From positions 10,173,501 through 10,237,500 of the forward strand of contig CM043967.1 in NCBI GenBank assembly GCA_014529385.2: DNA of 64,000 nt. Reading direction: 5' to 3'. The notes beneath the pieces were generated by a model. The model saw nothing but the letters and a program-made list of their open reading frames with translations. It ran no database searches and was not told where the DNA came from. Origin of the DNA: Adiantum capillus-veneris (Eukaryota; Streptophyta; Polypodiopsida; Polypodiales; Pteridaceae). Both the position numbers and the translations under genes were made by a program. Shown here piece by piece: positions 15,302 through 25,811 of this stretch (its first letter is position 1; the number at the start of each line of letters is the position of its first letter).

Positions 15302-18300
15302 TTAAGATATGAGAATATTATGGTTGAAGTGTAACCCAGGCCAATCATGCTGAGTGAGTGATAAGCAAATTTTATCAATTATGTCGTATCTATTGAATCC
15401 ATTAAGGCAATACTTTTTTATAAGTAGTTTGATACTTTCCCAAGCAAGGAGGTAATTGGAGGAGGAGTAGACAATTAAGTAAAGCAGGCCAATACAAGTG
15501 CTAAGAGCCACTTTGTGGGGTCTATTACTATTCCTTTTTATGAACTCAAAGGGTGGAAGGTTCAGAAGATCTCTTTTCCAAAGAAAATTTAGGTCATATT
15601 CTCCAACACAAGGTACATGCAGAGAAAAAGAAAAGCTAAAGAATTGTAGTGAGGTGCAGAAAAACCTATTGGATGTAGTGAACCCTTGTATAGAAGTGGG
15701 ATTTATTTTTAAACAGTTAGGATATATTTGACAGATCTCTTCTGAAAAGGATTTATTGTTGATGCTCAGTAAGTCATCCATATACCTGTAAGTGTGTTTG
15801 AACAGTAAAAGTTTATCACTTTTTTCCCCCATGGCTTTGAGAAACCATTTGTATTCCAAGAAGGCAAGAAAAATGTTACACATAAGCGGGGAGCAGGAGA
15901 AGACCATGGGGATGCCAAGGATTTGATTAAAACAGTGTCCTCCATTGAGAATGGTGCAGTTACTAAGTAGCCAAGATATAGAAAGACATAGCTTCTCTTC
16001 ATTAAAGTGTAATGGGTGGAACAAGTGTGTCTTTTTAATCCATTCTATGTTTCTTGGAAAGAGAAATGTAGAAGACACCCTTTTTTCTAGCATTAATAAA
16101 TGCAAGTTTGGTATAGAACTTCTTTAAGTCCAAGATCCCCTTCTATGGGGATATTCTCATAACACTAAGTAATATCTGCTGAAAAGAGGTGAAATTTTGT
16201 TTAGGGAGGTTAAGAGAAACTTGTGTAGAGTTTTTTGTTATCCAGAAGGGGTTGTATTATACTTGTAAAAAGTAATAGCCGATTTTTTGTTTAGAGGCAC
16301 ATACTAGTTCAGACTCTGCAAGTATAAGGTCAAGATAAAGAGTAATATCTTTAGTAAAATTCGTAAAGATGCCATTTGAGGCATCAAATATCCATCTAAA
16401 TTTATGTTTATGAATTTTGTAGGTGGAAAAAAGTACTGAAAATTTAGTATCCTGGAGAGGATAGCCCATACTTTCTAAGTATCTTGAGATGTTATTGGTA
16501 ACATCTTATAGAGATGTGTTGATTTTTGTGATTTCCTTCCCAGATATCCTGGATTGTGCTGATTTCTAGGCTAGGTTTTTACAAATAAGAGTGGGACAAT
16601 TAGAGCTTTTATCCAGCCCTAGTATGAACCAATTCTTTGATAATTTTTGAAATCCAGTCCCAAGTTGTGGTGTTATCCAAGAGCTATTTGTAGATAACCA
16701 TTCTCTAGGAATTTGAGAGATTTTTTGAAAAAAACATTCTTCCATCATTTTGGTTAAGTCCAGTAGGACTGTCATCTCTAGTCGGACAGAACTGACAAGG
16801 TTAGCTAAGCAGCTCAATAGAGTTGATAAGGCAAGATATGGGTTTTTGAGATAGTTAGGTATGTGGTTAAGCCCTTTAGCCAAGATTTTTCGGACTTTGA
16901 TATTTTTAATGATGTCAAGATCACAAGTACTAACATGCATACCATATGTATCAAAGTCTTTGCAAAATGTGACAAACTGATTGCAGATACATTCTGGAAT
17001 TGACTTATTTTAAGAAAATCGTTGATGTATATCAAATCCTTAATAGATGGTTGATATTTCCAGTCAAAAAGTACATTGTCCACAATTGTGTTTCCCAAAG
17101 AGTAAGTCAAAGCACTCACAAAAAAGTGTTTTAGGGTGTATTCAGTCGAGAAGCTGATTTTGAAAGAGACAATGTACGTAAATAAAGTCTTGGCTTGGAC
17201 CTTTTTTGTTGAGAAATTTCCTTCCACATGGGCTCACTGCCACCTGCATGTTCATCAATGATTAAAAATCAAGAAAGTTTTTGATAGGGGTGTTCCTGCC
17301 TCTTCCTCATTGTAGCTACAAGATTTCCCTCGATTAGAGGAAGAACTAGGTGTCAAAAGAGAAGTAAAAGAGTTGGGAGTAGCAAGGGAATTGGGTATTT
17401 TTAGTGAAGGGGAGTCATCTTCATTAATACAAGGCTTGAGTAAGCTAGTGATAATCTTTACCCCTTTGTAATTGGCTTAAGTGGTGAGATAAATCCCAGG
17501 TTCATCAGACTTTAGTTCTTTCAAGATATCCAACATTATCCCTCAAAAGATGTTGAAAGCTATTTGAGCAATAACTATCTATTTAGCTTGGCCACCCAAC
17601 CAAGAAAAAATAAGGGAGAGATGAAAGTCCACTAGTTTCTCAGGGAAGAGCAAGTCAAGATGGTTGAGAATAAACCAAATAGCATGGTCAAACCACATGA
17701 TACTGGATTTGCGTGTAGCCTTAGGGTCAAGAAACTTGTAGGCGCATTTGACATAGGGTCAAGAAACATTCCAAATGGATTCAGTGTAGAAATCTAGGTT
17801 ACTTTTGGCAAACTCCATGTTTCCCTTTGTTCGAATGTATAGGCCTGTATTAAAAGGCATTTGGAACGATCAATGAGGTTGAGGTTGAAGGGGGCTCTAA
17901 TGAGTTCCCCTTTGTCAAGGAATTGTCCACCTTTTAAAATTTTGAGTTTGCAGTCTTCTACAATAGAGGTAGGGAGATTAGCTAGGTAGACCCAGGTTTC
18001 ACTAAGAATAGGTGCTAGAAAGGCTTTCTTAGGTGAGACCTAGAGTTGATGGTCTACCCCAAAAGATTCAATTTCAATCTGCCTAACTGGTAGGAAAGGA
18101 AAAACTTTGGAGATTTTTGGTACCTTTTCTAAGAGGTTAGAGTCATTGAGGGAACAAAGACTACTCTAAAATTCCTTGACAGCTTCTAGAGTCGCACTAT
18201 CCCTACAAAAGATACCACCTATTTGAGGGATAGCTAGAGTAGCTAGGGTGCTGATGAAAGAGGGATTGAGGCCACATAGTTTTTTTAAAAAGTTGGATAG

Positions 18301-18612
18301 GTCAACTCCTGAGGATGAGAATAGGACAAGTTCATGCTGATATTGTACAAAAAGTATAGGAAGCTGAGCTTTGTATTGGGAAATAAGATTAAGACCATCT
18401 TTGGAATCCTTGTCCAAGGTAGCCAAAACTTTGACCCAATCATTAAAAGACAGCATATGTAAAATAGACATCTTTTTGTCTATGGTAAGAGCCGAGTCAT
18501 ATATTAGTTGGGAAGCATCCAAGCTGCTAATACATCTGAGGACCAGAGATGTTGCTACAGAAAGGGGTTCAAAGGATAATTCCAAGCCTTGCGAGAGAGC
18601 AAGGGTCTGCAA
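15302..18612 (-). pseudogene. Penelope-like retroelement ORF, decayed (copy A)
   Basis: A minus-strand coding remnant of roughly 1,100 codons with several frameshifts and stops. The upstream third (17.3-18.6 kb) is a long N-terminal region of unknown function, ending in a Ser/Thr-rich linker around 17.3-17.4 kb. Then come segments at 16,814-17,227, at 16,257-16,469 with TYKIHKHKFRWIFDAS, and at 15,302-16,105 with ILGIPMVFSCSPLMCNIFL followed by YRYMDDLLSINN. The last is an intact Y-M-D-D catalytic motif at about 15,773-15,784. Downstream a CIGLLYLIVYSSSNY region resembles the Penelope-like thumb. The G-I-P-M block, R-Y-x-D-D-L-L-S-x-N-N and K-I-H-K-x-x-F-R-W-I pattern fit Penelope-like RTs rather than LINE, gypsy or copia. 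I see no GIY-YIG endonuclease downstream, so it may be an endonuclease-lacking type or be truncated. Confidence 0.65.
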
Positions 18613-18840
18613 TATACAAAAGAGTTAGTGTGGTAACCACTATTGAGCTATTAGAAGCTTGACAGGAGCCGGTGCTATTTTGGTGTCGAAAGACCCTCTC
18701 TTCTATTCCTTGCAATTAATGGTATTCGAGCCGCAGGTACAGTAGCTTGAGTGCTTTTTCTAAAGGGGTAAAGAGGAGTAGCAACTAGGGCTTGAAGTGC
18801 CAAAGTACACCTTAAAAGTTTACACCTAAAAGTTGTTAGA

Positions 18841-20073
18841 ATGGCTGACAATAGTAAAGAGAGTGAAATTAATGTTGATAACTTTGATTTTGCTCATGAG
18901 CAAGCTACTAATGATGCTTCAATGCTTGTTAACTATCTTGTTTCTAGGCTTCAACAAGCCATGGGCAATCCATCTCTCCAAAGTGAAGTGCAACGGCAGC
19001 TCCGTGCTCACGGGATTCTCCAAGCTCATCACCATGACGAGAGAACACCTAGGAAGCCTCCTTGTGAGACTACCAAAAGAGGTCTCTCTCTGATTCGGGA
19101 AGAAGAAGAGAATCCATATGAAGGGCTCAAGAATTTACTTCTTGATGATGCATCTCCTTCCCAAAGGAGAACTCAAGAGCCTCCACCGAAGGAACGAGAA
19201 AGAAGTGAGTCTCCCGCCACCTCGGCGGAGATGGCTCCACGAAGACGGCGGGCTAAACGATCTCCATCACCACCAAAGCGGAGAAGACCATCACACTCTT
19301 CTCCATGCCATAATTCAAAGAGGGATGATAAAAAGCAAGAGAAGAAAAAGGCGAGAAAGAGGACACCCTCTTCTCCATCTTCTTCATCCTCTTCCTCTTA
19401 TGAAAGTGATGGTGAAGACAACGAAGATCAAGACAAGAAAAAGGTGAGAAAGAGGTCACCCTCTTCTCCACCTTCTTCAAATTCTTCACCTTCTGAAGAA
19501 AGTGAAGATGCAATATTTGAACCATCAAAAAGAAGAGGCCATAGGAAATCCTATGCCGCATGGAAGAGGTCGTCCAAGTTGAAGAAATTCAAAGAGGGAG
19601 GGAAGAGCATCTCTTCCCTTACCTATGATGGCACCTTTGGTGCTACAGACAAAGTCTTGGCCTTTATCCAACAGTTCGATGCGGCGTTTGGAGATGAGGG
19701 CTTCACGGAGTCCTCTAAGCTACGCCATGTAGCTATGCACTTTCAAAAGTTTGCCAGGCAATGGTGGTCTAGCCTACAAGCCAACAATGAAGCTCCACGA
19801 ACATGGAAAGCTTTAAGAGCTTCCATTATGAAGCAGTTTTTGGCCACCGATGCCAAAGACAAAGTACTCACCGAATGGCGAAGCTTAAAGCTCTCTCCCA
19901 ATGAATCCATCCACAAATATGTAGACAAGTTTTGGGACCTACAACTCAAAGCCATTGTCTTTAAAAAGTTGGATTTTGGAGAGCAAAAGCAACAATTTTG
20001 TGCGGGCTTAACCGAAGAAATGGCGGAGTATGTCAACTCCCAAAGGCCACGTACCATATCAACAATAATATAA
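18841..20073 (+). pseudogene. chromovirus Gag, truncated by a stop codon
   Basis: This frame of 410 codons starts at the same ATG as the intact Gag-Pol (MADN...). It covers the N-terminal segment, the Arg/Ser/Lys-rich region and the capsid-like core (SARQWW-type segment, here FARQWWSSL). It ends at a TAA at 20,071-20,073, where substitutions changed the codons that read AVIHHT in the intact copy. The nucleocapsid coding sequence continues after the stop. The protein might still be made as a Gag fragment without its zinc knuckle; that is inference. Confidence 0.85.
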
Positions 20074-20080
20074 CCTTCCT

Positions 20081-20663
20081 ATGGTGGCCTCTCGAATCAA
20101 TTTCCAAACGGGGGCTAAAAGAAATAATAAGCCCCCGGAAAACAAGGGTTCCAATGAGCCTAAGGGGAAGGACAATGTCCAAAAGTCTCCTAAGGGCAAC
20201 TCCAACAAAGCTAAAGAGAAGGGAGTTTACAAAGGTAAGAATAAACTCTCTCCTGAAGAGCTTGAGCGTTATCGTAAGGATAACCGGTGTTTCAAGTGCG
20301 GCGAACAAGGGCATGCGTACCGCGCTTGTCCCCAAAAGAACAACCGCCAAGATCCTCCTAGAGCTTCCTTGGTTGAAATCCAAGAGGAGGAGACTCACCA
20401 AACTCACCACAAAGGATCTCCTCTATGCCATGCTTGGGGAAAGGTACTTCATGACGCAGACCAAGCTCTCCGACAAACAAATGAGGTGGGCAAATTTCCT
20501 TTCGCAATTTCATTTTCATATTGCTCACATTGCTGGCAAGCATAATCAAGTAGATGATGCACTCTCAGGACGGCCGAGAGTGAATGCGGTTTCCATAGCA
20601 ACTCACAATGATCTATCTTCAATGATAGATGAGTACGCTATTGATCCGATTTTAGAGATGTGA
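20081..20663 (+). pseudogene. nucleocapsid joined by deletion to RNase H tail
   Basis: The stretch after the stop keeps the zinc knuckle CFKCGEQGHAYRAC (about 20,288-20,329). At 20,444-20,446 the sequence jumps from the gag/protease boundary (43,427 in the intact copy) to the RNase H end (45,145). That removes 1,718 bp, which includes protease, RT and most of RNase H. The two break points share GTA. The jump shifts frame, so the RNase H tail (FMTQTKLSDKQMRWANFL) is read in another phase. A one-base deletion near 20,650 breaks it again. Confidence 0.85.
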
Positions 20664-20711
20664 TTTCAGCCCTTGCATTAGGGAAGAAAGAAGAACCATT
20701 TACCTTACAAG

Positions 20712-22070
20712 ATGGTTATCTTCTCCATGGAAAATAGACTATGCGTTACTAACTCACTACGTGAGAAAGTAATGTATGAATCTCATGCTCCACCTTATGC
20801 GGGGCATAGAGGGATTCAGTCTACCTTAAAGGGAATTGAGACATATTTCTATTGGCCTACCATGAAAGTGAACATACAAGAGTATGTTTCTAAATGTGTG
20901 GTATGCCAAAAGACAAAATTTGATAGAGGGAAGCAACTTGGATTGCTTCAACCCTTGCCAATCCCTAATTCACCATGGGAGAGCATATCCATGGATTTTA
21001 TCTTTGGATTGCCTAAGTCTATCCATGCGAATACAGGAATATGGACAATAGTAGACAGGTTCAGTAAACAAGCTCATTTTATACCTGTCAAAAAGACTAT
21101 CAAAGCCCATCTAATGGCAACCCTCTTCATTTCACAAATTTTCAAGTACCATGGCTTGCGAATGTCCATAGTGTCGGATAGAGATCCTAGAATGACCAGT
21201 AATTTATGGAAGGGTCTCTTTGAGAATTTAGGGACAAGGCTAAACTTCTCTTCGGCCTATCATCCACAAACGGATGGCCAAAGTGAAATAGCTAACCTAA
21301 CCATTCTCGATCTACTAAAAGCCTATGTAACGGAAGTAGATCAAAGATCCCAATGGGAGAAGTACTTACCCTTAGTGGAGTATGCTTACAATAACACTGT
21401 ACATACATCCACGGGAAAAGCACCTTTCGAGGTAATTGAGGGGAGATCAAAAAGTCCCTTGCTACTTAAGGTACATGGGAAGATCTTCGCTGCAGATGAG
21501 TATAGCCGAGACCTACAAGAATCTTTTCAAAAGATTAAGGATGCTATCTCTATCTCACAGCAAAGGCAAAAGGCTGCTGCTGACAAGCACAGAAGAGCCC
21601 AAGCCTTTAAAGAAAACGATTGGATCTTGTTAAAGTTTCCCAAGGCTGGATTAAGGCACACGACGGGCAAGAATCCTACGGGCCACCAAAAGTACTATGC
21701 TAAACTAGCAAAAAGGTACTATGGTCCCTTTCAGATTCTTAGGCCAATCAATGAGATGGCCTATCAACTCAAGTTGCCCAATCATCGGCTCATACACAAT
21801 GCTTTCCATGTGAGCCTATTAAAGCCTTACAAAGGAGAGCCACCTCAAGAACCAACTATTGAAGACCCGTCGGAGATCGAGGACCAAGAGGAGGTGCTGC
21901 AGCCCGAGTCCATTCTCCGACATGAAGACAAGGTGCTAAGAGGCGGTAAGACTATCCGACGATATCTTATTAAGTTTAAGAATTATCCTTTTGAAGATGC
22001 TAGATGGATGCAAGGCATACAATTAAAGGATAACCTAAACCTTGTCAATGCTTACAATGCTTCCCAATGA
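20712..22070 (+). pseudogene. chromovirus integrase and chromodomain (452-codon open frame)
   Basis: The frame contains the H2C2 zinc-binding segment (ESHAPPYAGHRG ... CVVCQ), the DDE core (SMDFIFG, IVSDRDPRM, TDGQSE), the GPF region and a C-terminal chromodomain (YLIKFKNYPF, RWMQG). It is uninterrupted from here to the normal stop but detached from the rest of pol by frameshifts near 20,655 and 20,735. The first residues before NRLCV are not native sequence. Integrase is normally released from Gag-Pol by protease, so expression on its own is doubtful. Confidence 0.85.
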
Positions 22071-22416
22071 GTAAGCAAATGTACAAAATGTTAAAAATGA
22101 ACAATGTTTTTGTCTTATAAGACTTTCTTTTTCTTTATTGTGCACCAAAATGAAGTAGTATGCATGCTTAGATCAAGTTTGCGGAGACGACGTCCCCCAA
22201 ACACCAAGTAGAGCTTGTCACTCTACTATGGAAGATTGATAGGACTAATGTGCAAACATGCTTACGGCAGCCTAAGTCTCTCAAGCGCCAAATGGACTAG
22301 TCATCGATTGTGGAATGATGTCGTAGGGTAACATACGGATCCTCTACCCGCTAAGAAAAGGACTCATGAATATGCTTTATCTTCTCTACACCATAGTCGA
22401 GGACGACTATGATTTC

Positions 22417-22429
22417 AAGAGAGAGGTAA
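22417..22429 (+). promoter_or_regulatory. polypurine tract
   Basis: AAGAGAGAGGTAA immediately precedes the TG of the 3' LTR, as in the other chromovirus copies. Confidence 0.75.
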
Positions 22430-24006
22430 TGTCATAATAATCAATATCTAATTCTCCTAAATGATTTTCTCATATTAAACTGATCATTTAATGTGGGAAA
22501 GTGCCAGGGGAGAAAAGCCTAGAATATTGGTTAAGCTAGCAGACCGGCCACAGTAGGGATCCAAAGGAGGGAAAATAGGGATCCAAAGGGGGGGGGGGGG
22601 GCATCTGCAAAAGAGCCATGTGAAACAATGGGCTAAAAAGACCCTAAGGTTAAGCCCATTAAGACTTCCAAAATGCTAAGGTTCCAAAATTCAAAGGTTG
22701 TGTCCAAAGGGTTAAAGCTTAGGGGGAATTGGATGCTTTGTGTGCTCTCCAAAGTCAACACATATCCCTACATGGGAGGGGGCGAGCCCTTCTTCTAGGG
22801 TATGAGAGAGAAAGCCACACACACACACACACACACACAGGCTCCCTTTACACAAAGGGAATGAGGGACACATGTCAGCACCCTAGGCCAGATGCCCACA
22901 AGGTGTGCCCGGATGACCCTTGAAGTGGACCAATGAGAGTTAAGCTAGAGTAAATCTAGTTTAATTAATTTAAAAACATTTAATAAAAGAAACGATGAGA
23001 ATTAAGTCTCCTAGAAGACTATTGGGCAGTCTCACAAGGGGTCCAATGAGCATTCAGGAGCCCAATGGCTTGCCTGATTCCTATTGGCCAGGAGGCAAAG
23101 GGGTCCAATGAGAGTTTAGTTTAATTATTTAATTACCTAAAGATTTCACAAAAGGGGAAAGGGGGACACATGTCAGAAGGCTATCACTTATGCTGCTTAA
23201 TAGTCATTGGCTTGACTTGGGGAGAGCCAATGAGGGCTCAGCAAGAGCAAATAGCAAGAGGGCTCGCCCAAGAGAGAGAGGGGGCTGATTTTTGCAAGGC
23301 ATTATCACACACACACTCACACAATCTCATGTGTGAAGAAAGAGAAGACTATCTCTTCCCAAGCTTTAATGGAGAGCTCATCACCTACTCCAAGCTTGTG
23401 AGATAGAAGCCTACATCAACACACTCTTGGCATGTGGATGCAAATCCAACCAAGAGCCAAGCTTCAATGCATGCTCATCTCCTCTACCAAGCTAATTACT
23501 AAGCTAAGCTACGCTAATATGAGTGATTATGTGAGGAGATGTACATCTTTCTCGTAAGATACTCCTTCTTCCTCTCAATCTACTCTCATACCCTGCTAGC
23601 TCGGTGTGTGAGGTCTTGGGTCTGAGAACGGGGATAATTCAAGTTGTGTTTGCTAAGTGTTTTGCTTAGTGCATGAAGCTTTCATCTTCATTGCACTAGC
23701 TAGTCTTGAAGGAACACAAAGAATTGTATTGTACAATGTCTCTCTTGATGGGAGAAACCATAATACAAAGCCTTTTGGAGGGGGGACCGGCTCCATGCAA
23801 ATCCGGTCCTCAACTGTTGTCATTAGCTTAATTTCTCTCTCTTTTGAAAGTATTGTCGATGCTATCTAACTAGGTGTTATGATTTTTGTTTCTCTCTCCA
23901 CCCAAGCACTCTTGTAATTCTCATTAGGAATCTATTCTAATGAAATGCCCACTATGTTCATGCTCATTTCCGCTACACACAAGTTATTAGGCCATTAAAT
24001 GTTACA
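22430..24006 (+). mobile_element. 3' LTR of the deleted chromovirus copy
   Basis: It begins TGTCATAATAATC and ends AATGTTACA, like the LTRs of the intact element, with moderate divergence. It carries a poly-G run near 22,588, a (CA)n tract near 22,816, the CCAAT-rich U3 and the hairpin at 23,784-23,809. Confidence 0.93.
23784..23809 (+). promoter_or_regulatory. conserved LTR hairpin GGACCGG...CCGGTCC
   Basis: Stem and loop identical to those of the intact element. Confidence 0.6.
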
Positions 24007-24937
24007 CAATCTCTAAGAAGCTAGCCACCGAGAGGTCGCTATCAAAGACACGACAATTCTTGGCCTTCCAGATATTATTGAAGAAATATTATCTGACAAT
24101 GTGAGTACATATTATAAGTGCAAAACTTCGAAACTGTTTGCCACCAAGGCACCTATCTCCCTTCTTCACTAAGGCTTGTTTTAGAAAGCTAAAAAGCAGG
24201 ATTTAAATGACTTCACACTGGTCCCTTCTACATAGTAAAAGTGGAAAAATACCTCTCAAGCTAGCTGCAAAGACAAATCATACAGGGGTATGAAATGGTA
24301 AACCATATGCTCTTCATCATTTGTCTGCTGATAGCCTTGACCACATCTCCGTTCTACAACCCATGTGTAGGGGCCCATGCAAATAGATCTGATACAAAAT
24401 TTTCTCATAACAAGTGGCACACATGATTCACCTTCAGATGTATCAACACCACGTTTTAATGTGGTGCTTGTATAAATCTTAGCTCACCAACAAAAATTTA
24501 ACCAGTTTTTTCTTGTATCCACCATAACATCACACGCTTCTCCATAATATCTCCTCATCGATTTTTCAAGAGCAGACCTAGATAACCATGGATGAACTGC
24601 GAGAAATTTCAACCATGAGCTAACTCCTCTATTATCTCATGAGCTAACTCCTCTATTATCTCATGAGAAACTGGTTAGCTTCTTTTCTCCTCCATAATGT
24701 CCATAGCCCTCCAAGATAAGGGTTGGAGAGACCTAATAATAATAGATGACCAAAGGGACACTCCTGCCTGTCACCTTCAACAATCTACCGAAGGTGACAT
24801 TAGTGCCATGAAACAAACTCTACACTACAGGGATCACTCCAACTAAAGGAGGTGTTACATTGCCCCAAATTTTGCATAGTGCTTGTGAATGATAAGTTTG
24901 ATGCTCTGCCTTCGAAGGACCAACTATGTGTACTAAA
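24007..24937. other. older flanking locus, no gene recognised
   Basis: This is the left half of the site into which the large Athila/Tat-like element inserted; the right half resumes at 58,889. Only short broken frames are present. A 24-bp unit is exactly duplicated in tandem at about 24,618-24,665 (CTAACTCCTCTATTATCTCA + TGAG). Confidence 0.5.
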
Positions 24938-24942
24938 ACGTT

Positions 24943-25772
24943 TGTGGGACTCATGTCTAACCTCACCAATCCTATCTTATTGCAGTATTAGTGAGAATCA
25001 CAATCAAATTGTCAATCCATGGAATGAAGCTGACTTGACTAGTGCATAGAGGCTACAAGAGGTTGTCAATCTCTTGGAAAACAACTAACAACTCGCATCT
25101 AACTCAAGCTACACTCAAGTGACTGAAATCGCCAAAAGCCAATTGCTCATTGGCAAACAAATCACATCCATTGCAGAAGTTCCAAAATCACGATTATTAA
25201 CAGCATTAGGTTTTTGACCTAGTTGTTTTCGACCCAGAATGCATCTAAATGCTTAGCAATGATGCCCCAATACCGCGCCTATGATTAGTTTTTTATTTGA
25301 CAATGTAAACTCCTAGTTATGATGAAGTTAGGCCGCGGGTCGGCGACACCAAAAGTTATGAAATACTTTGAACTGCTTATGTCAATGCATAGAGCTCTTA
25401 CCTGCGGTTGCAATGCAACAAACGCGACTGCAATGTGACAACCGGGGAGGGAGTAGGAAGCACGAGAAGGAGAGGAGTGAGCGCCGTTAGCTCACGCTGT
25501 GTATTTCATTATCCAAAACTTATAGAAAACTTACAAAAATTGGCTTTTATACCTTGGCCAAGGTTTTTGGTGGCCAAAACTAATAATCTGAGAGTTCTAC
25601 CAAAGCTGGGTAATGACAGGCTGATACAATTTGGAAGCTTGTAGCCCCGACTCATTAATTACAGAGTTTATCCGAGAAAATAGGAGTTACAATATTCCCG
25701 ATTTATCATAATAATAAGTGTTTTACAAAGAGAACTCCGAAAAATGGTATCCGTGTTAGCTTGCTGCTAAGA
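24943..25772 (-). mobile_element. 3' LTR of the Athila/Tat-like element
   Basis: It aligns with 57,961-58,883 along its length with numerous substitutions, and lacks about 92 bp present in the other LTR near 58,198-58,290. On the minus strand it begins TCTTAGCAGC where the partner begins TGTTAGCATC, so the terminal TG has mutated to TC. Confidence 0.93.
25543..25552 (-). promoter_or_regulatory. TATA box of the 3' LTR
   Basis: The minus strand reads GGTATAAAAGCCA, conserved in the partner LTR at 58,653-58,663. Confidence 0.6.
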
Positions 25773-25790
25773 TTCCCCCCCTCCTCGCTT
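25773..25790 (-). promoter_or_regulatory. polypurine tract of the Athila/Tat-like element
   Basis: The minus strand reads AGCGAGGAGGGGGGGAA directly upstream of the 3' LTR. Confidence 0.85.
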
Positions 25791-25811
25791 GTGTCGTCCC
25801 TTGACATAGCT

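Larger units (their letters stand above)
18634..24006 (+). mobile_element. 5'-truncated, internally deleted chromovirus copy
   Basis: Homology to the intact element begins at 18,634, corresponding to 41,618, so the 5' LTR, the PBS and the first 200 bp of leader are absent. The remainder runs through gag, a deletion joining gag to RNase H, integrase, chromodomain and a complete 3' LTR. The left boundary abuts the 5' side of the minus-strand Penelope-like remnant. No target duplication can be recognised because the left end is missing. Confidence 0.9.

Noticed and set aside
20441-20450. Spliced-intron explanation for the gag to RNase H junction
   Set aside because: The site GAAAG/GTAAGA looks like a 5' splice site, but joining it to the AG before TACTTC would give one G fewer than observed. 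A microhomology deletion at GTA fits exactly.
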